In this document: piece after piece, positions 9,706-23,563 of the stretch
Position numbering within the stretch: the stretch's first letter is position 1
Layout of the letters: each line of letters opens with the position of its first letter
Assembly: GCF_032164335.1 (NCBI RefSeq)
Contig: NZ_CP134152.1
Span: 2,852,001 to 2,916,000 of the forward strand
Origin: Winslowiella toletana
Lineage (GTDB): Bacteria; Pseudomonadota; Gammaproteobacteria; Enterobacterales; Enterobacteriaceae
Reading direction: 5' to 3'
DNA: 64,000 nucleotides
The notes under the pieces: generated by a model
What the model saw: the letters and a program-made list of their open reading frames with translations, nothing else
The model's database searches: none
What the model was told of the DNA's origin: nothing
Translations under genes and position numbers: made by a program

Positions 9706-11484
9706 TCAGTTGCTCTCAGGCTTTTCCTTCTTCACCACCTGAATGCCCAACTCTTCCAGCCCAGCCGGGTTGGCGAAACTTGGTGCTTCGGTCATCAGAC
9801 AAGCCGCTGCCGTGGTTTTCGGGAAGGCAATAACATCACGGATATTGTCGGTGCCGGTCAACAACATCACCAGGCGATCCAGACCAAATGCCAGACCGGC
9901 GTGCGGCGGCGTACCGTACTTCAGTGCATCCAGCAGGAAGCCGAACTTCTCGCGCTGCTCCTGCTCGTTAATACCGAGAATGCTGAACACCGTTTGCTGC
10001 ATCTGGCTGTTGTGGATACGTACGGAACCGCCACCCACTTCATAACCGTTAATCACCATATCGTAGGCGTTCGCAATCGCCGTTTCCGGCAGATTTTTCA
10101 GCTGTTCCGGCGTCATATCTTTTGGCGCGGTAAACGGATGATGCATCGCCGTCAGGCCGTCTTCACCATCATCTTCAAACATTGGGAAGTCAATTACCCA
10201 CAGCGGTGCCCAGCTGCCATCCTGAGTGATTTTCAGATCGCGACCGAGTTTCAGACGCAGTGCGCCCAGCGCATCAGTCACCACTTTAGCGCTATCCGCA
10301 CCAAAGAAAATCATATCGCCATCGGCAGCGCCGGTGCGCGCCAGAATCGCTTCAACGATCTCAGCGTTAAGGAATTTAGCGATCGGGCTCTGAATACCTT
10401 CCAGGCCATTAGCACGCTCATTAACCTTAATATACGCCAGACCTTTAGCACCGTAGATCTCAATAAATTTGCCATATTCGTCGATCTGCTTGCGGCTCAG
10501 GGTCGCGCCACCCGGCACGCGCAGCGCTGCTACGCGACCTTTGGCATCATTCGCCGGGCCGGAGAACACCTTAAACTCAACCGCTTTCAGCAGGTCAGCA
10601 ACGTCCACCAGCTCCATCGGGTTACGCAGATCGGGCTTATCTGAACCGTAGCGGCGCATTGCTTCTGCAAAAGTCATCTGCGGGAAATCACCCAGCTCAA
10701 CGCCTTTAACATCCAGCCACAGTTCGCGTACCAGACGCTCCATCGCTTCACGCACCTGAGGCGCGGTCATAAAGGAGGTTTCGACGTCGATTTGGGTAAA
10801 TTCTGGCTGACGATCGGCACGCAGATCTTCGTCACGGAAACATTTCACAATCTGATAGTAGCGGTCAAAGCCGGACATCATCAGCAGCTGTTTAAACAGC
10901 TGAGGTGACTGCGGCAGCGCATAGAACTTGCCTTTATGTACCCGGCTTGGCACCAGATAATCACGTGCGCCTTCTGGCGTTGCTTTGGTCAGCATGGGCG
11001 TTTCGATATCGAGGAAGCCGTTATCGTCCATAAAGCGACGCACAAAGCTGGTGATTTTCGCGCGCGCTTTCAGTCGGTTAGCCATATCCGGGCGACGCAG
11101 ATCGAGATAGCGATATTTCAGACGCGCTTCTTCACTGTTTTCGTGGTTAGAATCCAGCGGCAGCGGCTCAGAGCGGTTGATAATGACTAAATCGGTGGCG
11201 AAAACTTCAATCTCACCGGTAGCCATATCGCTGTTTTTATTCTTCTCATCACGCGCACGCACGGTGCCGGTAATCTGAATGCAGAATTCGTTACGCAGTT
11301 CAGAAGCCAGGTTGAATGCATCCTGACGGTCTGGGTCGAAGAACACCTGAACGATGCCTTCACGGTCGCGCATATCAATAAAGATCAGACTGCCCAAATC
11401 GCGGCGACGATTGACCCAACCGCACAGTGTCACTTGCTGGCCTACATGAGACAGATTGATCTGTCCGCAATACTCAGTACGCAT
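9706..11484 (-). CDS. aspS: aspartyl-tRNA synthetase
   Basis: Class IIb synthetase charging tRNA-Asp. The 592 residues show the N-terminal OB-fold anticodon domain ([19 protein letters not shown]), catalytic motif 2 ([19 protein letters not shown]), the bacterial GAD insertion domain and motif 3 ([13 protein letters not shown]). Length and start (MRTEYCGQ) agree with E. coli AspS (590). It is the first gene of an aspS-nudB-yebC-ruvC series and has its own upstream promoter region. Confidence 0.98.
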   Translation of the reverse strand: MRTEYCGQINLSHVGQQVTLCGWVNRRRDLGSLIFIDMRDREGIVQVFFDPDRQDAFNLASELRNEFCIQITGTVRARDEKNKNSDMATGEIEVFATDLVIINRSEPLPLDSNHENSEEARLKYRYLDLRRPDMANRLKARAKITSFVRRFMDDNGFLDIETPMLTKATPEGARDYLVPSRVHKGKFYALPQSPQLFKQLLMMSGFDRYYQIVKCFRDEDLRADRQPEFTQIDVETSFMTAPQVREAMERLVRELWLDVKGVELGDFPQMTFAEAMRRYGSDKPDLRNPMELVDVADLLKAVEFKVFSGPANDAKGRVAALRVPGGATLSRKQIDEYGKFIEIYGAKGLAYIKVNERANGLEGIQSPIAKFLNAEIVEAILARTGAADGDMIFFGADSAKVVTDALGALRLKLGRDLKITQDGSWAPLWVIDFPMFEDDGEDGLTAMHHPFTAPKDMTPEQLKNLPETAIANAYDMVINGYEVGGGSVRIHNSQMQQTVFSILGINEQEQREKFGFLLDALKYGTPPHAGLAFGLDRLVMLLTGTDNIRDVIAFPKTTAAACLMTEAPSFANPAGLEELGIQVVKKEKPESN

Positions 11485-11613
11485 AACGATATCCTTTTAA
11501 CTTCATCGCTGCTGCACGCGCAGCATTTAAGTCGTCTTTTGATAGTACCCATCTGGCAATAATCAGCTAATTACCAGACACGTCGGGCAGACGCTGCCCA
11601 GAAAAAGGCAGGC

Positions 11614-11642
11614 ATTATAATGTAAAATCGCCAGTGCGATAA
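11614..11642 (-). promoter_or_regulatory. candidate sigma-70 promoter of aspS
   Basis: On the minus strand TTATCG and a perfect TATAAT are spaced 17 bases apart, about 130 bases upstream of the aspS start. The -35 element is weak. The same segment also reads TATAAT on the plus strand, so direction is not certain. Confidence 0.4.
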
Positions 11643-11806
11643 GAGCTGAGCGCCACAACCGCGCCAGATCTCAACGATTGATGCTCGCACACCGGGGTTT
11701 ATCAGAAAAAACTAACAAAATTCGCCGCATCACGACACCTTTATGGTCGCCTGATGCGCGCTTTATCGCTAATCTCTCTCTTTTGCCTGACATTTCGGAG
11801 ACGGAG

Positions 11807-12631
11807 ATGAAACCGTTATACCTCGGTCTGCCGCAGTGGCAGCATCCGCAGTGGAAAAAGCTGGGAATCGTCACGCTGGCGGATTACGCCCGTTATTTTA
11901 ATTGTGTTGAAGGGAATACTACCCTGTATGCGCTGCCTAAGCCGGAAATTGTCCTGCGCTGGCGCGATATGACCGATGACGATTTTCGCTTCTGTTTTAA
12001 ATTTCCCTCCACCATCAGCCATAAGGCGGCGTTGCGCGGCTGTGATGACCTGACCGAGGAGTTTTTCCGCACGCTCGATCCACTCGCCCGGCGTATTGGT
12101 CAGTACTGGCTGCAACTTCCTTCGGCTTTTGGTCCGGATGAGCTGCCAGCGCTGTGGGCATTTCTTGATAAACTGCCGCAGGCGTTTCAGTATGGCGTTG
12201 AAGTGCGCCATCCGGCTTTCTTTGCCAAAGGCGAGGCCGAACAGGCGTTTAACCGTGGATTACATCAGCGCGGCGTCAATCGGGTGATTCTGGACAGTCG
12301 ACCGGTGCACGCGTCAACTTCATCGTTGGCGGCAGTCATTGATGCCCAGCGAAAAAAGCCCAAAGTGCCGCCACATGCGGTAATGACCGCCAGCAATCCG
12401 ATGATACGCTTTATCGGCGGCGAAGATCCCGCGGCTAACCTGCCGTTTTTCGCCGCATGGCTGGCAAAATTGCCCGCATGGCGCCAACAAGGGCAGCCGT
12501 GGCTGTTTATTCACACTCCCGATATTGGCGAAGCGCTGACGCTGATTCAGTTCCTGTGGCCACACCTGCAGCAGGCGATGCCTGAGATTGGCTCTGCCCC
12601 GGACTGGCCACAACAGGCTCAGTTATTTTAG
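11807..12631 (+). CDS. yecE: DUF72 family protein YecE
   Basis: A 274-residue member of the YecE/DUF72 family, a TIM-barrel-like group of unknown function. Recognisable stretches are FNCVEGNTTLYALP, FCFKFPSTISH and GVNRVILDSRPVH. The ATG at 11807 gives the family N-terminus (MKPLYLGLPQW) and has GGAG 7-10 bases upstream; an in-frame upstream ATG would add 43 unconserved residues. Divergent from aspS, as in E. coli. Confidence 0.92.
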   Translation: MKPLYLGLPQWQHPQWKKLGIVTLADYARYFNCVEGNTTLYALPKPEIVLRWRDMTDDDFRFCFKFPSTISHKAALRGCDDLTEEFFRTLDPLARRIGQYWLQLPSAFGPDELPALWAFLDKLPQAFQYGVEVRHPAFFAKGEAEQAFNRGLHQRGVNRVILDSRPVHASTSSLAAVIDAQRKKPKVPPHAVMTASNPMIRFIGGEDPAANLPFFAAWLAKLPAWRQQGQPWLFIHTPDIGEALTLIQFLWPHLQQAMPEIGSAPDWPQQAQLF

Positions 12632-12737
12632 CGGCTGACTAAAGAAACCCTAAACTGTTACCGCGTTGTCCGGCGACACCTTTACAATTCCCGGCTATGA
12701 TGTGCGCAGCAACAACTTTTCCTTACTGGAGTTCAGC

Positions 12738-13133
12738 ATGGTCAGCGCGCTTTATGTCGTGCTTGGGGCACTGTTTTTAATCAAATTGTCCATTGATGTG
12801 ATCCGTTTGCGCCGTCAGTATCGCGTCGCACATGGCGATGGTGGATTCTATGAATTACAAATCGCAATGCGTATTCACGGTAACGCAATGGAAAATATCC
12901 CCATTGCGCTGTTACTGCTGGTAATGATGGAGATGAACGGCGCAGATATCTGGATGTTGCATCTGTGTGGGCTGTTTTTCTTCGCGGGCCGCGCCATGCA
13001 TGGCTGGGGAATGCATCACAGTATTATGTACTGGCGTCGTAATGGCATGCTGATAACCGGTCTGGCGTTAATCGGCATGGTTATCTGTAATCTCCTGTTT
13101 ATGCCATGGGATCTGATTCTTACTCTGCGATAA
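12738..13133 (+). CDS. yecN: MAPEG-family membrane protein YecN
   Basis: A 131-residue inner-membrane protein of the MAPEG superfamily, whose members include glutathione-dependent enzymes; the substrate of YecN is not known. Four hydrophobic segments are visible, with the conserved RIHGNAMENIPIALLLL motif in the middle and GRAMHGWGMHH after it. The ATG at 12738 has GGAG at a good distance and matches the length of E. coli YecN (131). Confidence 0.93.
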   Translation: MVSALYVVLGALFLIKLSIDVIRLRRQYRVAHGDGGFYELQIAMRIHGNAMENIPIALLLLVMMEMNGADIWMLHLCGLFFFAGRAMHGWGMHHSIMYWRRNGMLITGLALIGMVICNLLFMPWDLILTLR

Positions 13134-13137
13134 TTGA

Positions 13138-14924
<1,787 letters not shown>

Positions 14925-14931
14925 ATCAGTT

Positions 14932-14960
14932 GGGCCGGATAATACCGGCCTCATTTTTAT
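14932..14960 (+). terminator. terminator after cmoB
   Basis: GGCCGG-ataata-CCGGCC stem followed by TCATTTTTAT, eight bases after the cmoB stop codon. Confidence 0.75.
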
Positions 14961-15072
14961 CGTTTCGACAACGCAAGTTTTGCGGCAAAATCGATAAACA
15001 CACAGCCCCAGCCCGACCGCCCCCCTACTGTCCAAATCTTAACCAGCTATACCATGCACGCAGTAAACACCA

Positions 15073-15921
15073 CTACTTGTTTTCCTCATCCCAGTACTCA
15101 AAGCGATACGCCGCGCTCAGGTTACGTTTGACGGTTAATTTGTCCATAACTTCGGTTTCACGCGAATAACTCAGCGTACAGTTACCGATATCATCCCATG
15201 ACTGGCACTCATCAATTGCGGTAATCACGCCAACTGGCGTAGTGGTGACACTGTGCAGCCGCAGCTCACGATTCTGTTTATCGTAGGTGTATGTCTCTTT
15301 GCTTTTCGCCGAGGTAGTGGTTGATACCTGCCCTTTATCGTTCCACTGATAATGATATTCGCCATTGGTCAGATTATCGGTGCCGCGCGCCACGCTTTTC
15401 AGCAGACGAAGATTGTCATCGTGGCTGTAGGTCGTCTCGGTAAAACCTTTTTCACCCATACTGGTAAAGATATCGGTAGCGCTGGTGATATTGCCCCTTT
15501 TTCCCACCTTGTAGTTAATGATGCCCTGCTTATTACTGACTTCAACAGCTTTACCCTGTTGCTGAACCATTATCGAGTAAGAGTATTCTGCCTGCCAGCC
15601 ATCGGTCACGCGCGCAATATGCTGCTCCATCTTTAGCTGCACATTGCCTTCATTTTTGTCATAGCTGATATCGGCAACGGTCAGATTACCGCAGCGATCA
15701 AATTGCCCGAGCAGGCGCTTTTGCAGATCGACATCTTTACCAAACTCGCCAACCACGAACTGCCGTACTTCACCTTTCGAGGTGCCGCCCAACATAATCA
15801 CGCTGTTACTGTCATTTGCTGCCTTGCTATCAGCCGGGCACGGCTCCGCGCCACTGACATTAAAACTCAGTGGCGCACTCAAGGCGATGATGCTCAGACA
15901 AGCTGGAATAGTTCTGTTCAT
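15073..15921 (-). CDS. YnfC-like periplasmic protein
   Basis: A 282-residue exported protein of unknown function. The ATG at 15921 has GGAG 7-10 bases upstream and opens a Sec signal peptide (MNRTIPACLSIIALSAPLSF, cleavage likely after VSG). The C-terminal part has Tyr/Asp-rich strands and two late cysteines (ECQSWDDIGNCTLSY) resembling the E. coli lipoprotein YnfC/UPF0257 family. Unlike E. coli YnfC there is no lipobox at the cleavage site, so it is predicted to be soluble in the periplasm. It stands alone between cmoB and cutC. Confidence 0.6.
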   Translation of the reverse strand: MNRTIPACLSIIALSAPLSFNVSGAEPCPADSKAANDSNSVIMLGGTSKGEVRQFVVGEFGKDVDLQKRLLGQFDRCGNLTVADISYDKNEGNVQLKMEQHIARVTDGWQAEYSYSIMVQQQGKAVEVSNKQGIINYKVGKRGNITSATDIFTSMGEKGFTETTYSHDDNLRLLKSVARGTDNLTNGEYHYQWNDKGQVSTTTSAKSKETYTYDKQNRELRLHSVTTTPVGVITAIDECQSWDDIGNCTLSYSRETEVMDKLTVKRNLSAAYRFEYWDEENK

Positions 15922-16026
15922 TATGCTCTCCGGACGTCTGAACTCCCTGATGATTAAGCTATAAGTATAGCGATAACCGCTTTCAGCAGAGCGGTTTTTT
16001 TCGCTGAAGAAGCCAGACTCGCGACA

Positions 16027-16054
16027 TAAAAAAAGCCCCAGCAAAATGCTGGGG
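16027..16054 (-). terminator. terminator after cutC
   Basis: GCCCCAGCA-aaa-TGCTGGGGC forms a 9-bp stem; on the minus strand it is followed by a run of seven T. It lies between cutC and the upstream end of the YnfC-like gene. Confidence 0.85.
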
Positions 16055-16118
16055 CCTGGTACTTGCAAACATCACGCCTGTGTAACGGCGTGCTGCGCGG
16101 CAAAAATCGGTTTGATTG

Positions 16119-16871
16119 TCAGGCGACCCGGACGGCGTTCATATTGATAATGCCCTTCATCGCTTCGACCACATCGCCGTCGACACAATAACGGCTGAAT
16201 TCATCGGTTTCGGCGTCTGAACACATTGAAACACCCGCTTTCCGGTAACGCATTGGCGATGGCACCAGACGACTGGCCGAGCTGTGCAGCTCTTTAATGC
16301 CCACGTCGAGGAACTTTTGCAGGTTACTAAGCCTGACTCCAGCACCCGCCATAATCATTGGACCTTCACTGATATGCGTTAGTTCCTTAAGTAATGCAAT
16401 TCCGCTTTCAGCACTCTGTTGCTGGCCCGAAGTCAGAATGCGCGCAACCCCCAGGTCGGTCAACTCATCCAGCGCGCGTTTCGGGCTGTGGCACAGGTCG
16501 AAAGCGCGATGGAAGGTCACCGCCATCTCGCCGCACAGCGCCATAATCTGGCGCATTTTCACCATATCTATATGGGCGTCTTCATCCAGCATGCCAATCA
16601 CTACGCCGGGAAAACCCAGCTCACGAATGGCCACCACGTCAGATTTCATCGCGTTAAATTCCGCCAGGGAATAACAGAAATCGCCGCCGCGAGGACGCAC
16701 AATTGGATGAACCGGGATGGTCAACTGTTCACGCGCCACTTTAAGACTGCCGTAAGATGGCGTCAGCCCTCCCTCTTTCGGTGCGGCACAGAGTTCAATG
16801 CGATCCGCTCCGGCCTGCTGAGCGGTTATCGCGCAATCCACTCCGTAGCAGCATACTTCCAATTTCGTCAT
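16119..16871 (-). CDS. cutC: CutC family protein
   Basis: A 250-residue TIM-barrel protein (E. coli CutC 248). It was first linked to copper tolerance, but that effect in E. coli was later attributed to a neighbouring small RNA, so the biochemical role is unclear. The ATG at 16871 follows AGGAGG by five bases and starts with [10 protein letters not shown]; conserved parts are [19 protein letters not shown] and [10 protein letters not shown]. Divergent from the PLP lyase gene across an 88-base interval. Confidence 0.93.
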   Translation of the reverse strand: MTKLEVCCYGVDCAITAQQAGADRIELCAAPKEGGLTPSYGSLKVAREQLTIPVHPIVRPRGGDFCYSLAEFNAMKSDVVAIRELGFPGVVIGMLDEDAHIDMVKMRQIMALCGEMAVTFHRAFDLCHSPKRALDELTDLGVARILTSGQQQSAESGIALLKELTHISEGPMIMAGAGVRLSNLQKFLDVGIKELHSSASRLVPSPMRYRKAGVSMCSDAETDEFSRYCVDGDVVEAMKGIINMNAVRVA

Positions 16872-16959
16872 CGCATCCTCCTGTTTAATGACTGCTGGCT
16901 GGTTTTCAGATTCTCGGTTAGGCTGGCTTTTGCTGGTTATATTAACGGGAATCTTCATC

Positions 16960-18102
16960 ATGGCATTCAATTTTGATCAATGGATAGACCGACGTCACAG
17001 CGATAGCGTTAAGTGGCATAAATATGGCGATCGTGACGTATTGCCATTATGGATCGCCGACAGCGACTTTCGCTCCCCGGACTGTATCATTGACGCATTA
17101 CAGCAGCGCGTCGCACACGGTATATTTGGCTATGGCGACACACCGCATGAACTGATTAATATCGTGATACAACGAATGGCTGAGCGCTATGGCTGGCAGG
17201 TGGAAGCGGACTGGCTGGTGTTTTTGCCGGGTATCGTCAGCGGACTGAACCTCTGCGTACGTTCTTTTACCGACGCCAGCCAGGGCACTATTGCGCCAAC
17301 CCCAATCTATCCGCCGTTCCGTCTGGCGGCAAAACTGGCCGAGCGCTCCCAGCTGAATCTGCAACTGCGGCTGGAACAGGGCCGATGGCTGATGGATCTG
17401 GAAGCGGGTGCCGCACAGCTCTCAGGCAATGAGAAATTGCTGATGTTGTGTAATCCGCAGAATCCTGGCGGCACGGTGTATCGCCGGGATGAGCTGGAGG
17501 CACAGCTGGCATTTGCACAGCGTCATGATTTAATTGTCTGTTCCGATGAGATTCACTGCGATTTGATCCTCGAACCTGGCGTGCAGCATATTCCGTTTGC
17601 TTCGCTTAGCGAAGACGCGGCGCAACGTTCAGTGACGCTGCTCTCGCCGTCAAAAAGCTTTAACATCGCCGGATTGGGCGCGTCACTGGCCATTATCCCC
17701 AATAAAGCGCTGCGTGAACGTTTTAATCGCCAGCGCAAAGGCATGGTACCGGAAACCGATATTCTGGCGCGGGTGGCGGCAACAGCTGCCTGGCGCGACG
17801 GGCAGCCCTGGCTTGATGCCCAACTGGATTATCTGCGCGGCAATCGCGATCTGTTGGTTGAGCGCGTCAATGCCATCGAAGGATTATCGCTGGCTTCGCC
17901 GGAAGGCACCTATCTTGGCTGGATCAATGCGCAGCAACTGCCGGTCGCCAGTCCGGCGCTGTTTTTTGAAAACCACGGCCTCGGTTTTTCTCCGGGACGT
18001 GATTTTGGCGATGACGGCTTTGTGCGCTTTAACTTTGGCTGTACCCGCGCCACGCTGAATGAAGCCATCAGCCGCATGGAGCGCGCAGTCAGTACGCTTT
18101 AA
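16960..18102 (+). CDS. MalY/PatB-type PLP-dependent C-S lyase
   Basis: A fold-type I PLP enzyme of the MalY/PatB group, which cleaves cystathionine or cysteine conjugates to a thiol, pyruvate and ammonia. The 380 residues starting at the ATG at 16960 include [16 protein letters not shown] and the PLP-lysine motif [10 protein letters not shown]. The C-terminal [14 protein letters not shown] carries the carboxylate-binding arginine. The frame extends upstream into a hydrophobic stretch, but this overlaps the cutC promoter and has no ribosome-binding site. The exact substrate cannot be told from sequence. Its stop codon overlaps the end of yecM, which is convergent. Confidence 0.85.
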   Translation: MAFNFDQWIDRRHSDSVKWHKYGDRDVLPLWIADSDFRSPDCIIDALQQRVAHGIFGYGDTPHELINIVIQRMAERYGWQVEADWLVFLPGIVSGLNLCVRSFTDASQGTIAPTPIYPPFRLAAKLAERSQLNLQLRLEQGRWLMDLEAGAAQLSGNEKLLMLCNPQNPGGTVYRRDELEAQLAFAQRHDLIVCSDEIHCDLILEPGVQHIPFASLSEDAAQRSVTLLSPSKSFNIAGLGASLAIIPNKALRERFNRQRKGMVPETDILARVAATAAWRDGQPWLDAQLDYLRGNRDLLVERVNAIEGLSLASPEGTYLGWINAQQLPVASPALFFENHGLGFSPGRDFGDDGFVRFNFGCTRATLNEAISRMERAVSTL

Positions 18103-18665
18103 TCACGCTGTTCGCTGGCAACTATTTCCTTCAGGCTCCAGGGATGGAACTTGATGGTAATTTTGCCATCGGTTACCGCCAGCGTGGGATTAGGCAGGCG
18201 TTCACCCTCCCCGTGCGGAGAGCTGGATTTAATTGAAATATTAGGTTGCGCTAACCCTTCGTCAGACAGCAACGCCAGCGCACGTGCGCCCAGCGTCTTC
18301 ACATCGCCACGCAGCACAATTTCAACATGCTCCCAGCCCTCATGGCGATACAGCTTATTACCGGGCCACGGCAGTTCAATAACGTTTAATTGCCAGCTGC
18401 CAATCTTTAACGGTTCTCTTAACTCAAACAGACAGATCGCCCGGCCATTAATTTGATTCTCCGAGAACAGCTCTCCAATCTGCAAAAAGCCGCTTTTCCA
18501 GCGCTCTGCCGTGGTGTTCTGATGGCAGCGCACTGAAATATGATCGGCTTCAAGCTGGGATAACTCCAGCCCTAACAGCTGAGCTAACTGCTCCAGTGCC
18601 TGCGCGAAGCGTGGTAAGTCTTCCGCCAGGTCCTTAAGTTCCTCTACACAATTCAGTGGCAACAC
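18099..18665 (-). CDS. yecM: VOC-superfamily protein YecM
   Basis: A 188-residue protein matching E. coli YecM in length and in motifs such as DHISVRCHQNTTAERWK and HEGWEHVEIVL. YecM belongs to the vicinal-oxygen-chelate fold group and has been crystallised, but its function is unknown. The last four bases overlap the end of the convergent PLP lyase gene. Confidence 0.9.
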   Translation of the reverse strand: MLPLNCVEELKDLAEDLPRFAQALEQLAQLLGLELSQLEADHISVRCHQNTTAERWKSGFLQIGELFSENQINGRAICLFELREPLKIGSWQLNVIELPWPGNKLYRHEGWEHVEIVLRGDVKTLGARALALLSDEGLAQPNISIKSSSPHGEGERLPNPTLAVTDGKITIKFHPWSLKEIVASEQRD

Positions 18666-18969
18666 ATTTTCTCCAGATAATGAGTAATTGTCTTATTTAT
18701 TAACTGCCCGCCACACAACGCTCGCAAGCAGTAAAGATATAAAAAAACCGTTTATCGTCAATTATATTTATCAGTTAATCTAAAAGAGTGTCAATCTTGC
18801 AACTTACTGACTTTTTTAACCTTATAAACGTAATTTTTTAACTTTTAATATCATGTTATTTAAGAATATTCCTGAGAATGTCAGCCAAATCCTAAATTGT
18901 AACTTATTGTTTGCCTTGAATCTTATTTTCTTATAGATTGCGACCACCATCTCACAAGGAATAACACAT
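18666..18969. other. AT-rich interval upstream of yecM and a small ORF
   Basis: About 300 AT-rich bases between the divergent starts of yecM and the 40-residue protein. It must hold both promoters; no operator or RNA motif could be assigned. Confidence 0.4.
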
Positions 18970-19092
18970 ATGTTTATGTTAATCGTGGTCGCAATCTTAA
19001 TCGCGCTGATGGGCTTTGCTATTATTCGTCACTGGAAGATGCGTAATAACAAGCTGGTCGTCAACCCACACCGCCAGTCCCGTCGTCGTTAA
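18970..19092 (+). CDS. 40-residue single-pass membrane protein
   Basis: A short open frame with a good ribosome-binding site (AAGGA, about 10 bases before the ATG). Residues 1-19 form one hydrophobic helix (FMLIVVAILIALMGFAII), followed by a basic tail ending in Arg-Arg-Arg, so an N-out/C-in inner-membrane orientation is expected. It is preceded by an AT-rich promoter-like region and lies before argS. I do not recognise a named family with certainty; small membrane proteins of this form are common in enterobacteria. Confidence 0.7.
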   Translation: MFMLIVVAILIALMGFAIIRHWKMRNNKLVVNPHRQSRRR

Positions 19093-19106
19093 GAATTCGT
19101 GTATTT

Positions 19107-19136
19107 GATGGAAACATGAACATCGTTGTTTCCATC
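19107..19136. repeat. 10-bp stem hairpin after the small membrane protein
   Basis: GATGGAAACA and TGTTTCCATC pair across a 10-base loop, 14 bases after the small ORF. There is no T-run, so termination is uncertain; it could stabilise the short mRNA. Confidence 0.45.
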
Positions 19137-19296
19137 ACACCACCAGCTGCTGACGCCTCGATCCAAATACAGTATACTTTTCCCCTTATTTTTCCGCGGC
19201 GCCATTGTACAGCATCACGATTAGCTGTCAGGTGACGCGATGACAATGGCTCGATCTGCCAGCAGACGAGCCTTTTCAGCATATTAAGGTATCCCG

Positions 19297-21027
19297 GTGA
19301 ATATTCAGGCTCTTCTTTCAGACAAAGTCAGTCAGGCGATGGTCGCTGTTGGCGCGCCAGCAGATTGCGAACCACAGGTCCGCCAGTCGGCAAAAGTCCA
19401 GTTTGGTGACTATCAGGCTAACGGCATCATGGCCGTGGCAAAGAAACTGGGGCAGCAGCCACGACAACTGGCAGAACAGGTGTTACAGCATCTCGATCTG
19501 AATGGAATTGCCAGCAAAGTTGAAATCGCCGGTCCTGGCTTTATTAACATTTTTCTTGACCGTCAGTGGCTGTCACAGCAAGTTGATGCCGCCGTCAGCG
19601 ATCCGCGTCTCGGCGTTGCCCGCCAGCCAGCACAGACCATCGTTATCGACTACTCAGCGCCAAACGTGGCAAAAGAGATGCACGTCGGTCACGTCCGCTC
19701 AACCATTATCGGTGATGCCTCGGCGCGTACGCTGGAGTTTCTCGGCCATAAGGTTATTCGCGCTAACCACGTCGGCGACTGGGGTACCCAGTTCGGCATG
19801 CTGATTGCTTTCCTCGAAAAACAGCAGAACGAACAGCATGGCGATATCGCGCTGGCCGACCTGGAAAACTTCTATCGTGAAGCGAAAAAGACCTACGACG
19901 AAGACGAAGAGTTCGCGGTGCGCGCCCGTAATTACGTGGTGAAGCTGCAGAGCGGCGATGAATATTGCCTGGCAATGTGGAAAAAGCTGGTCGATATCAC
20001 CATGACGCAAAACCAGCTGGTCTACAACCGCCTGAATGTGACGCTGACCCGTGATGATGTGATGGGTGAAAGCCTGTATAACTCAATGCTGCCGGGCATT
20101 GTTGCCGATCTGAAAGCAAAAGGCCTGGCGGTTGAGAGTGAAGGCGCCACCGTGGTGTTCCTTGATGAGTATAAAAACAAGGAAGGCGAACCGATGGGCG
20201 TGATCATCCAGAAAAAGGATGGCGGCTACCTGTACACCACTACCGATATCGCCTGCGCCAAATATCGTTACGAAACGCTGCACGCCGACCGTGTGCTGTA
20301 TTACATCGATTCACGTCAGCATCAACACCTGATGCAGGCGTGGACCATTGTGCGCAAAGCCGGTTATGTACCGCAGAGCATTCCGCTGGAACACCATATG
20401 TTCGGTATGATGCTGGGCAAAGATGGTCGTCCATTTAAAACCCGCTCCGGCGGCACCATCAAGCTGTCCGATCTGCTGGATGAAGCGGTTGAACGCGCCA
20501 CCAAACTGGTCGGCGAGAAAAATCCGGATATGCCTGCTGAAGAACTGAAAGCACTGGCGAATACCGTCGGTATCGGCGCGGTGAAATATGCCGACCTGTC
20601 AAAAAGCCGCACCACCGACTATATCTTCGACTGGGACAATATGCTGGCCTTCGAAGGTAACACCGCGCCTTATATGCAATATGCCTATACCCGCGTACTG
20701 TCGGTGTTCCGTAAGGCTGGCATCGGGTTAGCCGACGTTAGCGGATCCGTAAACATTACCGAAGATCGTGAAGCAGCACTGGCGGCGCGCCTGCTGCAAT
20801 TTGAAGAGACCATTTTGCAGGTGGCACGCGACGGTATGCCGCATGTGATGTGTGCTTATCTGTACGATCTGGCAGGATTGTTCTCAGGCTTTTATGAGCA
20901 TTGCCCGATTCTGGCGGCAGAAGATGAACAAACGCGTCAGAGCCGTCTGAAACTGGCGCTGCTCACCGCGAAGACGCTGAAGCAAGGCCTGGATACACTC
21001 GGTATTGAAACAGTAGAACGGATGTAA
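19297..21027 (+). CDS. argS: arginyl-tRNA synthetase
   Basis: Class I synthetase charging tRNA-Arg. The 576 residues start at GTG, as in E. coli ArgS, giving [15 protein letters not shown]. The HIGH-type motif is MHVGHVRST, about residues 129-137, and the C-terminal anticodon-binding DALR domain is present ([20 protein letters not shown] and onwards). It is transcribed toward flhE and stands alone. Confidence 0.98.
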   Translation: MNIQALLSDKVSQAMVAVGAPADCEPQVRQSAKVQFGDYQANGIMAVAKKLGQQPRQLAEQVLQHLDLNGIASKVEIAGPGFINIFLDRQWLSQQVDAAVSDPRLGVARQPAQTIVIDYSAPNVAKEMHVGHVRSTIIGDASARTLEFLGHKVIRANHVGDWGTQFGMLIAFLEKQQNEQHGDIALADLENFYREAKKTYDEDEEFAVRARNYVVKLQSGDEYCLAMWKKLVDITMTQNQLVYNRLNVTLTRDDVMGESLYNSMLPGIVADLKAKGLAVESEGATVVFLDEYKNKEGEPMGVIIQKKDGGYLYTTTDIACAKYRYETLHADRVLYYIDSRQHQHLMQAWTIVRKAGYVPQSIPLEHHMFGMMLGKDGRPFKTRSGGTIKLSDLLDEAVERATKLVGEKNPDMPAEELKALANTVGIGAVKYADLSKSRTTDYIFDWDNMLAFEGNTAPYMQYAYTRVLSVFRKAGIGLADVSGSVNITEDREAALAARLLQFEETILQVARDGMPHVMCAYLYDLAGLFSGFYEHCPILAAEDEQTRQSRLKLALLTAKTLKQGLDTLGIETVERM

Positions 21028-21083
21028 ACAGCCGCTATTTCTTAGGGGCGGCGAAAACGTCGCCTCTAAAAAACGCCCCGGGA

Positions 21084-21481
21084 TTACTGCTGGTAATTCA
21101 CCATTACCTGATTGCTTAATACCCTCAGCACCGGAAATAACCGCCCCTTCCCTTCGACATAAAACACAAAACGCAGACTCTCGTTAGCCGGTACATTGCT
21201 CAGGCCGCGCGTCGATCCGCTGCTGCCTTCTATTGCCACACAGCGGCTAGCCGAGCATAGCCGGACCTGCATCCCGGCTGGTGTCGGCCCGGTCAGCTGA
21301 TATTGCCAGTACACTGCCGTCATCATACCCGCTACCGGCGCAGGTGGCGACAATGCCGGTGAAGAGGCCTGCACGCCGCGCTGACTCAGCGCCGCACCGG
21401 TTCCGCTGGCGCTCCAGCCGCCGGAAGCCGCCAGCGCAAGGGTCGGCAGCCACAGCATACTTAACACTGTCAGCCGCAGCA

Positions 21482-21485
<4 letters not shown>
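21084..21485 (-). CDS. flhE: flagellar protein FlhE
   Basis: A 133-residue exported protein with a Sec signal peptide (cleavage after LALA, near residue 19). FlhE is periplasmic in Salmonella and E. coli, where its loss causes proton leakage through the flagellar export gate; it is not essential for swimming. Two cysteines (LCSASRC) may form a disulfide. It overlaps flhA by four bases, the last gene of flhBAE. Confidence 0.92.

Positions 21486-23555
<2,070 letters not shown>

Positions 23556-23563
<8 letters not shown>

Noticed and set aside
9502-10644. Long plus-strand frame (380 codons) opposite aspS and nudB
   Set aside because: It is antisense to two well-conserved genes, has no ribosome-binding site and its product shows no family features; it arises from codon bias in aspS.
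21040-21075. Hairpin between argS and flhE as a terminator
   Set aside because: The 11-bp stem includes two G-U pairs and neither strand has a T-run after it, so termination is not supported.
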